Part shown: positions 1-8,234 of the stretch, in pieces
Layout: each line of letters begins with the position of its first letter
How positions within the stretch are numbered: the stretch's first letter is position 1
NCBI GenBank assembly: GCA_964603785.1
Contig: CAZRWD010000013.1
Span: 1-58,687, forward strand
Direction of reading: 5' to 3'
Origin: CAZRWD01 sp964603785
Lineage (GTDB): Bacteria; Fermentibacterota; Fermentibacteria; Fermentibacterales; Fermentibacteraceae
DNA: 58,687 nucleotides
Notes under the pieces: model-generated
Databases searched by the model: none
Told to the model about the DNA's origin: nothing
Seen by the model: the letters and a program-made list of their open reading frames with translations, nothing else
Made by a program: the position numbers and the translations under genes

Positions 1-21
1 CGGCTGCGCCGAATGACGGAG

Positions 22-1068
22 TCAGTACAACGGGAGGAGCCAGAGCTCCCCGGTGTTCCAGCCGTCGGAGAACAGAACCCCGCGGGAGTCGGGCATGGGG
101 ATGATCCTCATCCCGCCGAGGCCCGGGAAGCCCGCCAGCCCCTGGACCTCCTCCGTGCGGTGCTCCTCGAACGTCACCCAGTCCACCCATCCGAATCTGA
201 CCGTACGTCCGGAGTCGCTGCTGTAGAGGCTGTTGCCGTCGGGCATCAGGCAGTACAGCTCCCATCCGCACGAAGGGGCTTCGGTGACGGAGCCGTCGAC
301 GTACACCAGGCCGCAGCCCCCGTCGATGGAGTAGAGCATGGCGTCCTCGGTCGCCCAGCCCCAGAGCCGGCACTCGCCTCCCGGGACGACCCACCTGCCC
401 AGCACGCCCCCCGTGTCGAAGCTGCTGAACCCGTGCTCGGCGTACCAGTTGTTCTCTATGCGGAAGTACTCGCTGTAGGGGCATTTCCAGTAGCCGTCGC
501 CGAGCGGGAGGTCCTCGACAAGGATGCGCCTGCCGGTCGCGACCTCGTAGTGGGTGAATCCGGCGGAGCCCCCTTCCTGGTCACCGACGGAGCGCGCATA
601 GGCCTCCGGGTCGGGGGCGCACGGAGCAATCGGGCTGCCGACCAGGTACCGCGAGTCGGAGGTGAAGTCGAAGTAAGGTCCGCCGCCGACGAGCCAGGTC
701 ACGGCGACGGGCCGGGCTCCCGACCCGTCCGGGCGGGACACGTAGACCAGGCCGACCGATCTCATCCCCTCCCACTCGATCTCGTACTCCTCCGGCAGGC
801 CCGCGCACCTGACCCAGGCCACCCAGCCTCCGTCCGGACTGGAGACCAGGACCGGCACGAGGTCGTAGGGAACCCATCCGTCGTCCTCGGGGAGACGGTC
901 GGGAGCCCAGGGCCTCCTGGCCCCGCCCGGGATGTCGATCGTGAAGAAACCGCCGTCCTCCGAGGCGCAGAGCACGATCCCCGGGGAGACCGGGGCCGCC
1001 ATGAAGACGTCCTCTGCGAGCAGCACGGGCTCTCCGGCCGTCAGCACGAGAGCCAGCAATGCGTTCAT
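22..1068 (-). CDS. secreted propeller-like hypothetical protein
   Basis: A 348-aa protein of unknown function. The N-terminus is short and hydrophobic (MNALLALVLTAGEP), like a weak signal peptide. The body is rich in G, W, D and Y, with repeating 'SPDGGW', 'SRPDGSG' and 'DSRYLVG' elements typical of WD40/PD40-like propeller blades, so a periplasmic or exported propeller is the best guess. The ATG has a clear ribosome site (GGGGAGG) 7-9 nt upstream. It lies downstream of the nucleotide-sugar dehydrogenase gene on the same strand, 75 nt away, with a small hairpin between them. The reading frame is complete; only 21 nt of the window lie beyond its stop. No catalytic motif was recognised. Confidence 0.7.
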   Translation of the reverse strand: MNALLALVLTAGEPVLLAEDVFMAAPVSPGIVLCASEDGGFFTIDIPGGARRPWAPDRLPEDDGWVPYDLVPVLVSSPDGGWVAWVRCAGLPEEYEIEWEGMRSVGLVYVSRPDGSGARPVAVTWLVGGGPYFDFTSDSRYLVGSPIAPCAPDPEAYARSVGDQEGGSAGFTHYEVATGRRILVEDLPLGDGYWKCPYSEYFRIENNWYAEHGFSSFDTGGVLGRWVVPGGECRLWGWATEDAMLYSIDGGCGLVYVDGSVTEAPSCGWELYCLMPDGNSLYSSDSGRTVRFGWVDWVTFEEHRTEEVQGLAGFPGLGGMRIIPMPDSRGVLFSDGWNTGELWLLPLY

Positions 1069-1121
1069 CGACGGAACCTCCCCCCGGGGCCTGTACCCTG
1101 AGAGGCGCAGCCTTCGCGATG

Positions 1122-1139
1122 CCGGAGGCCCCTCTCCGG
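1122..1139 (-). terminator. small hairpin after dehydrogenase gene
   Basis: Stem CCGGAG/CTCCGG (6 bp) with a 6-nt loop lies directly after the stop of the minus-strand dehydrogenase gene and before the next gene. There is no T-run, so it may be a weak terminator or chance structure. Confidence 0.25.
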
Positions 1140-1143
1140 ATCC

Positions 1144-2781
1144 CTACCTGGTCCTGACGCTCTCCTTGATCCTCTTCACATGCCCCCGGCCGAGCCCCTT
1201 CACCTCGCAGCCCAGCTCGAAGTAGCGGCGGATCCTGGCATCGTCCAGGATGCAGAAGCAGTCGATGACCGCGAACGGCCTTCCCACGGCCTCGAAGACC
1301 CTGTCGGGGTCGAGGGCGAGGTATTCGGAGTGGCGCACAGCCATGACGATCGCGTCGGCGCCCTTCATGGCCGCCCAGAGGTCCTTCTCCATCCGGAGGT
1401 TCGCGAGGGGGCCCTGGCGGTGGAAGAACCTCGACCAGCTGTAGCCGGGCTTGGGGTAGGTGTCCTGTGCCTCGAACTCCCACCAGTGCTCGAGATAGGG
1501 GTCGTGCACCTTCACGTCGGCCCCCATCTCGCTAAGCTTGCGGACGATGATCTCCGATCCGCTGTAGCGCGAATCGCCCACATCCTCCCGGTAGGAGGCC
1601 CCGAGAACCAGGATGTCCGCGGAGGCTATGCCGCGGTTCATGTTGCGCAGGGCGTCGCGCACCATCTGTGGCACGCGCAGGGCCCTGGTGTCGTTGATGT
1701 CGACGGCCATGGGCGTCATCCTGAAGATGTCGTCCTCGAAGCCCATGATGTGCCGGTAGGCCCAGACCCCCAGCCCTCCGTCCTTGGGCAGGCAGTAGCC
1801 GCCGATCCCGGGACCCGGGAAGATCATGTTCGAGTGGGTCGGCCTCACCCTGATGGCGTCGATGACCTTCCTGAGGTCCACTCCGTTGCGCTCGGCGAAG
1901 ACCGACCACTCGTCGAGGAATGCCAGTATGGTCGCCCTGAAGCTGTTCTCCACGATCTTGGCTGTCTCGGACTCGATCGGGCGGTCGAGCACCGTCAGGG
2001 GGAAGTCCTTCGTGTTGAGCACCTCGGAGAGGAACTTCACGACCCTCTCGCGGGCCGCTTCGTTCACCCCGCTGCAGACCCTCCAGAAGTCCCTTATCGA
2101 GGCGACATAGTTGCGGCCGGGCATGACACGCTCGTAGCTGTGCGCCAGGAGCGGCTCGGTCTCGATGCCGCGCTTCTCGAAGACCTTCTTCATTATCGGG
2201 TAGGCGATCTGCTCGGTGGTACCGGGGGGCACGGTCGTCTCGATGAGCACCAGCGCGTGGGGCTGGATGTGATTGGCGATCACCCCGAGGGACTCCTCGA
2301 GGGCGGCCATGTCGGCGGCGCCTTCGCGGCAGTTCCCGAGGCGCTCCTTCAGATAGTCGCACTGGACATCGACAACCACGGCGTCCACCAGCCCCAGGGC
2401 CTCCTCCGTGTAGGTGGCGACCAGGGTCCTCTTCTCGAGGACGCAGCGCCTTATCATCGGGGCGACCTCGGGGTCCTCCGCCGTGACAGGGGACACGCCC
2501 CTGTTGAGGAGGGGGGTCTTCCAGTAGCTGCGCGTGCTGGGCCTCTGCATGCCGATGACGAACTTGCCCGGCGAGCCGTCCGGCCGGGTCGAGTCCGCCA
2601 CAACGGCGGCCATGACGGCGCCCACGAAGCCGAGCCCGACGACCGCGACTATCTCCCGGCCCATGGCCCTGTTCTCGTCCGCGAGGGCGCGGAGGCGCTC
2701 CAGCTCGGCGGGGTAGTCCCCCGGCTCCGGGAGTGGGAACTTCTCGCCCTCGGGGCTGACTGACCAGCGGGTGTCGCTCAT
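1144..2781 (-). CDS. UDP-sugar dehydrogenase (UDP-Glc/UDP-ManNAc DH family)
   Basis: A 545-aa NAD-dependent nucleotide-sugar dehydrogenase, oxidising the C6 hydroxyl of a UDP-sugar to a carboxylate for surface polysaccharide synthesis. It has a Rossmann motif GLGFVG at about residues 49-54, the family segment ETTVPPGTTEQ, and the catalytic loop GGYCLPKDGG with its nucleophile Cys at residue 330. The C-terminal third has the usual UDP-binding domain ('LGASYREDVGDSRYSGS'). At 545 aa it is longer than typical members (about 420-450), with some 40 extra N-terminal residues before the Rossmann fold. The substrate cannot be told from sequence. A candidate promoter lies 48-76 nt upstream. Confidence 0.9.
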   Translation of the reverse strand: MSDTRWSVSPEGEKFPLPEPGDYPAELERLRALADENRAMGREIVAVVGLGFVGAVMAAVVADSTRPDGSPGKFVIGMQRPSTRSYWKTPLLNRGVSPVTAEDPEVAPMIRRCVLEKRTLVATYTEEALGLVDAVVVDVQCDYLKERLGNCREGAADMAALEESLGVIANHIQPHALVLIETTVPPGTTEQIAYPIMKKVFEKRGIETEPLLAHSYERVMPGRNYVASIRDFWRVCSGVNEAARERVVKFLSEVLNTKDFPLTVLDRPIESETAKIVENSFRATILAFLDEWSVFAERNGVDLRKVIDAIRVRPTHSNMIFPGPGIGGYCLPKDGGLGVWAYRHIMGFEDDIFRMTPMAVDINDTRALRVPQMVRDALRNMNRGIASADILVLGASYREDVGDSRYSGSEIIVRKLSEMGADVKVHDPYLEHWWEFEAQDTYPKPGYSWSRFFHRQGPLANLRMEKDLWAAMKGADAIVMAVRHSEYLALDPDRVFEAVGRPFAVIDCFCILDDARIRRYFELGCEVKGLGRGHVKRIKESVRTR

Positions 2782-2828
2782 CGGGCTCCTCCTGCGCGTA
2801 TGGTCGAACCGGGTCGGATTGACTGGAG

Positions 2829-2857
2829 AACATAGGAAGGGACCGAGGTACCGTCAT
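2829..2857 (-). promoter_or_regulatory. candidate sigma70-type promoter for the dehydrogenase gene
   Basis: On the minus strand ATGACG (2857-2852) and TATGTT (2834-2829) are separated by 17 nt, each matching the -35/-10 consensus at four of six positions. The gene starts at 2781, leaving a leader of roughly 40 nt with a GGAGGAG ribosome site. Confidence 0.4.
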
Positions 2858-2904
2858 CACCGTCATCCTGCTAAACCGCACGACGGGCATGCCACGGGCG
2901 GGGG

Positions 2905-3624
2905 TCAGACCGCGTTCAGGACCGATGCGATGCCGAGAAGGCCCAGGAGGATCAGCACCCCCCTCCTGAAGTGTGCCTGCGGGATCCTTCTGGAGAGCAG
3001 CGCCCCGGCCCCGGCGCCCAGGGCGACGAAGGGCAGGAGGCCTGCCGAGCGGCGGAGGATCTCCCCGGTCAGGAGCCCCCCGGCGACGAGCATCGGTATC
3101 GTGACGACGTTCAGCCCGAGGAAGTACATCGAGAGGTTGGCCCTGAACTCGTCCCTCTCCGCGCCCTGGTTGGCCAGGAGGATTATCACGGGGGGGCCGC
3201 TGAAGGTCATCAGCCCGTTGAGGAGCCCGCTGAGGAGACCGACGGGGATCATGGCGGCCCTCTCGTTCGAGAGCCTCACCCGCACCCCCGCGAGGTAGAG
3301 GATGGCGGTCGAGAGGACCACCAGCCCGACCGCAGCGCGGAGCGGGCCGTCCGGGACGGTTCCCAGGAGGAGGACCCCCGGCAGCGTCCCCGCGGCCCCG
3401 GCCATCAGGAGCGGGAGGAACCTCCCGGGTCTCGCGTGGCTCCTCGAGGAGGCCAGGACGATTGCGTTCAGCACGAGTCCGAAAAGCGTGAGCATCGGGA
3501 CGACCTCCCGCGCGGGCATCACGAGGCAGAGCAGCGGAAGCGACAGCAGGGAGAAGGCGAACCCCGAGACGCCCTGTACGAGAGCGCCTGCGAGAAGCGC
3601 TGCGGCAGGCAGGATAGCGGTCAT
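2905..3624 (-). CDS. TSUP (TauE/SafE) family membrane permease
   Basis: A 239-aa polytopic membrane protein with about seven to eight hydrophobic segments. The N-terminal repeat element (ALVQGVSGFAFSLLSLPLL) and its second copy around 'GLLSGLLNGLMTFSGPPVIILL' are the paired signatures of the TauE/SafE/TSUP family. Members export or import sulfite, sulfoacetate or other organosulfur anions, but substrate cannot be assigned here. The start ATG is at 3624, opposite and divergent from the TldD-like gene at 3754. The 129-nt space between them contains a GC-rich inverted repeat. The gene looks complete and of normal length. Confidence 0.85.
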   Translation of the reverse strand: MTAILPAAALLAGALVQGVSGFAFSLLSLPLLCLVMPAREVVPMLTLFGLVLNAIVLASSRSHARPGRFLPLLMAGAAGTLPGVLLLGTVPDGPLRAAVGLVVLSTAILYLAGVRVRLSNERAAMIPVGLLSGLLNGLMTFSGPPVIILLANQGAERDEFRANLSMYFLGLNVVTIPMLVAGGLLTGEILRRSAGLLPFVALGAGAGALLSRRIPQAHFRRGVLILLGLLGIASVLNAV

Positions 3625-3673
3625 GGCCCTCCCTCGGACGGGGGATGCTTCCCCGGGAGGGAGGCTCTGTCAA

Positions 3674-3694
3674 GCCCCCGGGATTCCCGGGGGC
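3674..3694. repeat. GC-rich inverted repeat in divergent spacer
   Basis: Perfect 9-bp stem (3674-3682 with 3686-3694) and a 3-nt loop between the divergent permease and TldD genes. It could be an operator or a transcript hairpin; there is no T-run on either side. Confidence 0.35.
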
Positions 3695-3753
3695 CGCGAG
3701 ACCGGGCATGTTCGAGCCGTCCCCTCCCTTCCGGGGTCGAAAGGCGGTGCGAC

Positions 3754-5091
3754 ATGGTCAGGTTCCCGTCGGGGCTGTACTCCGACATCAGGATCGAGGA
3801 GGTCTGGTCGACCGTGGCCGGCCTCGTCGTGGGAAGGCTCGAGCAGTTCGTCTCGAGGCACTACAGGGCGGCCTTCGTCAGGGTATGGGACGGCAGGAGG
3901 TGGTACTACTCATCCACTTCGGACACCTCCGCCCTCCAGTCCGAGCTGGACTCGCTGGCCGCCATGGCCTCGCCGTCCCCCGGGATCGCATCCGACCCCC
4001 TGGTCGTCAGGATGCAGGCCAACACGGGCAGACACCTCTCCTTCGACGGGCGCCACGTGGCGGCGGTCCCCAGGGAGGCGAAGCTGGAGCGTCTGGAAGC
4101 CTCCGCCTCCCCCCTGCGTGACGCGGAGGGGGTCGTCTCCTGGAGGGTCTACTACGTCGACAGTCACAGGAGGAAGACCTTCGCGTCGAGCGTCGGAGCC
4201 GACCTGGAGCATGACTACCAGATAGCCAACCTGACGGCCGCCTTCGATATGGCGCACGGCGACAGCCGCCTCTCCGAGAGTCGCCAGGTCTCGGCCGGAA
4301 CGTTCGAGGAGCTGGACGACCTCGTGCCCCTCCTCTCGGAGCGTCTCGAGAAGGCCGGGACGTTCGTGCGCGAAGCCGGACCGGTGGAGGGGGGCCGCAT
4401 GGACGTGATCCTCTCCCCGATGGCCACGGGCATCTTCGCCCACGAGAGCTTCGGCCACAAGAGCGAGGCCGACTTCATGCTCGGCGACGAGGCCATGCTG
4501 CGGGAGTGGTCCCTGGGGAAGCCTGTCGGCAGGCCTTTCCTGTCCATCGTGGACGACGGGAGGATTCCGGGCAGCGGATTCGTGCCGTTCGACGACGAGG
4601 GGACCGGGGCGGAGGAGACATGGCTGATCCGGGACGGCGTCCTGTCCGGGAGGCTGCACAGCGTGGAGACCGCGGCGAAGCTCGGCGAGGCACCCACCGG
4701 CAACTGCAGGAGCATCTCGTTCGAGTACCAGCCGATACCGAGGATGACAACAACCCACATCCTGCCCGGCGGCGACACCTTCGGAGACCTCGTGGCCGGA
4801 GTCGACCGGGGCGTGTTCGTGGACACGGTCAAGCACGGCTCGGGCCTGTCCACCTTCACGCTCGCCCCCTCGATGAGCTATCTGGTCCGGAACGGCAGAC
4901 TGGCCGGGCCCGTGAACGTCTCCGTCGTGTCGGGGAGCGTCATGGAGACGCTGGGCATGATAGACGGCCTGTCGGCCGAGCGCGAGCTCTTCTCGACGGC
5001 GATGGGGGGCTGCGGCAAGGGGGAGCAGCATCCCCTCCCGGTCAGCTTCGGCGGGCCGTTCATCCGGGTCCGCGACATGGAGGTGAGGTAG
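3754..5091 (+). CDS. tldD: TldD-like zinc metallopeptidase subunit
   Basis: A 445-aa member of the TldD/PmbA (U62) family. In the known E. coli TldD/TldE heterodimer this subunit carries the metal and cuts unfolded or modified peptides. The zinc motif HESFGH (HExxxH) lies at residues 230-235, and the conserved late cysteine is C420 in 'GGCGKGEQ'. ATG 3754 was chosen because it begins the family-like N-terminus and has GGTCGAAAGG upstream; the frame is open further upstream but is antisense to the permease there. The partner gene starts 2 nt after this stop, so the two are translationally coupled. Confidence 0.88.
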   Translation: MVRFPSGLYSDIRIEEVWSTVAGLVVGRLEQFVSRHYRAAFVRVWDGRRWYYSSTSDTSALQSELDSLAAMASPSPGIASDPLVVRMQANTGRHLSFDGRHVAAVPREAKLERLEASASPLRDAEGVVSWRVYYVDSHRRKTFASSVGADLEHDYQIANLTAAFDMAHGDSRLSESRQVSAGTFEELDDLVPLLSERLEKAGTFVREAGPVEGGRMDVILSPMATGIFAHESFGHKSEADFMLGDEAMLREWSLGKPVGRPFLSIVDDGRIPGSGFVPFDDEGTGAEETWLIRDGVLSGRLHSVETAAKLGEAPTGNCRSISFEYQPIPRMTTTHILPGGDTFGDLVAGVDRGVFVDTVKHGSGLSTFTLAPSMSYLVRNGRLAGPVNVSVVSGSVMETLGMIDGLSAERELFSTAMGGCGKGEQHPLPVSFGGPFIRVRDMEVR

Positions 5092-5093
5092 CC

Positions 5094-6335
5094 GTGCAGA
5101 GGGAGTACTACCGTACCAGGCAGCTGCAGGTCTCGGCCATCGTCTCCGGATCCGAGGTCGGGTCGATCCGCAGGAAGGACGTCGTGAAGACCGGACTGAG
5201 GATTTTCGAGGACGGCGTCATCGGAACCGCCGGAGCAATCGGGTCGTTCGACCCGGCCGGGCTGGAGGGGAGGGCGAGGGATGCCCTGGGCTGCGGCATC
5301 GAGTATCCGTGGGGGCTCTCCACGACCGTCGGGAGCGTGGAGCACCTGATCGGAGGCTTCTCCCCCGGAGACCTCGCCGCCGAGGCCGAAGCCGTGATGG
5401 AGGCCGTGCGAAGGTCCCATCCGGGGTTCGTCTTCTCCGGCAGCATCTCCTATGACGACATCACCACCTCCATGGACAACGACGCTGGTCTCGACCTCCG
5501 GAGCAGGACCTCCGGCGTCTCGATCGGCCTGGAGTTCCGCGAGAAGGGATCGCCGGGGATAATGGACGGGTGGGTCGGCATGGGCCCCTGCAGGAGGTGG
5601 GACAGGAAGGCCGCGCTGGCGGAGATGGACGAGTTCCTGAACGCCTACGGCAACAGGATCGACCTGCCTTCCGAGGGCCTGCAGCCTGTGATCTTCGGCT
5701 GGGAGGCGCGGTGGCCGATCTTCACGAAGCTCGCCGGCGACCTCCACGGTCTGGAGTACGGCACGGGCGCTTCGCTCCTGGCCGGGAGGATCGGGGAGAG
5801 GATCTTCAGCGAGTCGTTCGACTTCAACTTCTCGATCGATCCGCTGATAGAGGACATCCCCCATTTCGACACGGAGGGCGTCCCGAACCCGGCTCCGGGC
5901 GTGCCCCTGATAGAGAGCGGGGTGCTTGCGAGGGTCTGCACCGACAGGAGGGTCTCCACGAGGTACGGCCTCGAGCACACCGGCTGCGCCGGAGGGTCGT
6001 ACGACGGGATTCCCACCTGCTCGAGCGGCATCGGGAGACCCATATCCTCCGGGCGGACCCTCGCGGACCTCGTCGAGGGGCGTCCGTCGGTGTTCGTGGC
6101 GGTCTCCATGGGGGGCGACTTCACGCCCGACGGCTCCTTCGCCACGCCCGTGCAGCTCGCCATGCTCCACGACGGGAGGAGGTTCGTGGGGAGGCTGCCC
6201 GAGCTGAACGTCTCGTCCCATCTCTTCAGGATCTTCGGGGAGGACTGGGTCGGGGTCTCCGCCGACGGCACCTCCAGCCTCGCCTGGTCGCCGTCCGTGG
6301 TCACCCGCCTGGAGGTCCTCCGGGCGGGGGCATGA
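5094..6335 (+). CDS. pmbA: PmbA/TldE-like protease partner subunit
   Basis: A 413-aa TldE/PmbA-type protein. It has the family fold signatures ('SYDDITTSMDNDAGLDLRSR', 'TGCAGGSYDGIPT') but no HExxxH motif, as expected of the non-catalytic partner of TldD. GTG 5094 begins two bases after the tldD stop, and the ribosome site GGAGGTGAGG lies in the tldD tail. The pair matches the TldD/TldE heterodimer known to trim modified peptides and degrade antitoxins in other bacteria. No obvious RiPP precursor or radical-SAM gene lies next to it, so the substrate is unknown. Confidence 0.85.
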   Translation: MQREYYRTRQLQVSAIVSGSEVGSIRRKDVVKTGLRIFEDGVIGTAGAIGSFDPAGLEGRARDALGCGIEYPWGLSTTVGSVEHLIGGFSPGDLAAEAEAVMEAVRRSHPGFVFSGSISYDDITTSMDNDAGLDLRSRTSGVSIGLEFREKGSPGIMDGWVGMGPCRRWDRKAALAEMDEFLNAYGNRIDLPSEGLQPVIFGWEARWPIFTKLAGDLHGLEYGTGASLLAGRIGERIFSESFDFNFSIDPLIEDIPHFDTEGVPNPAPGVPLIESGVLARVCTDRRVSTRYGLEHTGCAGGSYDGIPTCSSGIGRPISSGRTLADLVEGRPSVFVAVSMGGDFTPDGSFATPVQLAMLHDGRRFVGRLPELNVSSHLFRIFGEDWVGVSADGTSSLAWSPSVVTRLEVLRAGA

Positions 6336-6384
6336 CGAGATAGCGCCGCCCGGGAACCCTGGGAGACCGGGGGCCGTCCTCCTC

Positions 6385-7947
6385 GTGGTGGACTGCCAGG
6401 GAGACGGTCCGCCCTCGTCGGGCGACCTGCTGGAGATCGCCTGGCTCAGGGCACCGCTCTGCGAGGGGGGGCTCGCGGAGGAGGCCGCCCGGTCGTTCGT
6501 GATAAGGCAGGCGGACCCCTCGTCCGTCTCGCCGCGCGTCCTGTCCATGACGGGCCTCACCGTCCCGGCGCTCGAGGAGGGCCGCACCTCCGGGGAGGTC
6601 GCCGGGGAACTGCTCGCATCCCTCCCGGGGATCGATCTGCTGGTCGCCCATCATGCCGCATACGAGAGGGGATACCTGTCACGGCTGCTGCCCGGCCGCG
6701 ACCTCCCCCCGTTCCTCTGCACGAGGGAGCTTGCCGCGAGGCTGCTTCCCGGTCTCTCCGGATACGGTCTCAGAGCCGTGGCCGGATACCTCGGGATAGC
6801 TCTGCCCCGCGAGAGAAGGGCCATGAGCCACGCCAGGGCGACACTGGCCGTCCTCGGGGCACTGCTGGAGATGACGGGGGACGGCCGTCCCCGGTCCGCA
6901 TCGGCCCTCGCCGGTCTGCTCTCCCTCGAGAAGCCCTCCTGCGTCGAACGCAGGATGAGGGTGAACAGGGCCGACCTGGCCCGGCTGCCGAGGGCGCCGG
7001 GGGTCTACAGGCTCCTCGGCGCGTCCGGCGAACCCATCTACATAGGAAGGGCCGACAACCTCCGGACGAGGGTCCCCGCGCACTTCTCGACCGGCTCGTG
7101 GAGGAAGAAGGACGGACTCGTGAGCGCCGTCTGGAGCATCGACTGGGAGGAGACCGGGACGCCCCTGGAGGCCACCCTCCTGGAGGCCGACCGGATAACC
7201 GAGCAGTGCCCCGGGGCCAACAGGGCCCTCACGCGCCTGCCGGACCGCCTCTGCTGGTTCTCCCGCGGGTTCGACAGGTGCGGGTCCACCCCCGGCGGGA
7301 TCCTGACCGTCGGGCCGTTCATGTCCGGAGCAGCGTTCCGGGATGCCCTTGCCGTGAGCGCCGCACTCCGGGATCCACACCGCGGGGGAGGCGTTGCGAT
7401 GCTGCCCTGGCTGGATCCCTCCCTGGAGGCCTTCGTCGCCCCAGCGCTCGGCGAGCTCGCAGAGGCGGGAGCCCCCCGCGGGGGATCGCTCCGGGATGCC
7501 ATGGATTGGGTCGCGGGGAGGCCGCTCCCGGATGCGGGCACGGAGGAGGGCGGGCCCCCGCCGCTGGAGGCGACCGTCCGGATCCTCGAAGACGTTCTGC
7601 GGGCCGCGAGGTTCGCCCTTGCGAGGTCCCGCTGGATCAGGCTCCTGTCGTGCAGCCTGGTGAGCTTCCCGCAGGCGGGGAGGACAAGGGTGCTCGGCTT
7701 CTGTTCCGGGAGGCCCGTCGGGGCTTCATGGTCGGACGGCCCGTCGACCCCCGTCCCCTGCCGTCATCGCGTGCACCCCCCCCGCACTCCCTCCGACCTC
7801 AGGAGGCTGGGACTGCTGCTATCCGGGATATGCAGGATGGAGAAGGCGGGAGTGCCGGTGGAGGTCCTGCCCTCCTCGGCATCCCGCCCGCTGAGGCTGC
7901 CGGTCCACGCCGGCGCGGAAGCCGGGGGTCCGGCGGGGCCTCAGTAG
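6385..7947 (+). CDS. degenerate DnaQ-like exonuclease fused to GIY-YIG nuclease
   Basis: A 520-aa fusion. Residues 1-175 resemble a DEDDh exonuclease, but the active site is largely lost: motif I reads D3-C-Q5 instead of DxE, motif II reads HHAAYE with E94 replacing Asp, and motif III reads R145...H149 instead of H...D. Residues 195-290 form a GIY-YIG domain (GVY at 206-208, YIG at 219-221, Arg222, a Glu in 'LLEADRI') with its key residues present. The exonuclease plus GIY-YIG order resembles the Cho/UvrC-like fusions of other bacteria. Residues 300-520 match nothing I recognise. GTG 6385 leaves only two residues before D3, and the frame stays open upstream without ATG/GTG/TTG, so the true start is unclear. 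Confidence 0.75.
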   Translation: MVDCQGDGPPSSGDLLEIAWLRAPLCEGGLAEEAARSFVIRQADPSSVSPRVLSMTGLTVPALEEGRTSGEVAGELLASLPGIDLLVAHHAAYERGYLSRLLPGRDLPPFLCTRELAARLLPGLSGYGLRAVAGYLGIALPRERRAMSHARATLAVLGALLEMTGDGRPRSASALAGLLSLEKPSCVERRMRVNRADLARLPRAPGVYRLLGASGEPIYIGRADNLRTRVPAHFSTGSWRKKDGLVSAVWSIDWEETGTPLEATLLEADRITEQCPGANRALTRLPDRLCWFSRGFDRCGSTPGGILTVGPFMSGAAFRDALAVSAALRDPHRGGGVAMLPWLDPSLEAFVAPALGELAEAGAPRGGSLRDAMDWVAGRPLPDAGTEEGGPPPLEATVRILEDVLRAARFALARSRWIRLLSCSLVSFPQAGRTRVLGFCSGRPVGASWSDGPSTPVPCRHRVHPPRTPSDLRRLGLLLSGICRMEKAGVPVEVLPSSASRPLRLPVHAGAEAGGPAGPQ

Positions 7948-8180
7948 TCGTCGTCCTCGAAATCCTCCTCGAGATCGTCCTCGGTGCCGGAGTCCTCCTC
8001 CCCCTCGTCCTCCTCCTCGTCCTCCTCGTCGCTCCACCGCCAGCCCGGGTCGCCTCCGGGGAAGACCTCGTCGTCTCCGAGCAGGTCGTCACCGGGCAGG
8101 TCCCCGTCCTCCTCGTCCGCGTCGGGCCCGTCTTCGAGCCCCGGCCCGTCCTCGATGTCTTCGTCGTCGTCCCAGACCAT
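7941..8180 (-). CDS. highly acidic small protein
   Basis: A 79-aa protein with about half Asp/Glu (MVWDDDEDIEDGPGLED...), almost no basic residues, and an aromatic tail ending DDDY. The ATG has a good ribosome site (GAGGAAGGGG) 6-8 nt upstream, and its stop overlaps the end of the convergent nuclease-fusion gene by 7 nt. It lies just downstream of two minus-strand glycosyltransferase genes. Such proteins are often disordered, mimic nucleic acid or bind divalent metal; none of this can be shown here. The codons are GC-rich like the neighbours. The strong start signal favours a real gene, but it is unrecognised. Confidence 0.6.
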   Translation of the reverse strand: MVWDDDEDIEDGPGLEDGPDADEEDGDLPGDDLLGDDEVFPGGDPGWRWSDEEDEEEDEGEEDSGTEDDLEEDFEDDDY

Positions 8181-8234
8181 CGGAGCCCCTTCCTCATTCG
8201 ATGGGTGGAATAAGGAGAAACAACCATGCCCGGG

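Noticed and set aside
1180..2763. Plus-strand frame opposite the sugar dehydrogenase gene (about 527 codons)
   Set aside because: Composition is an antisense echo, while the minus strand encodes a clear dehydrogenase with Rossmann and catalytic motifs.
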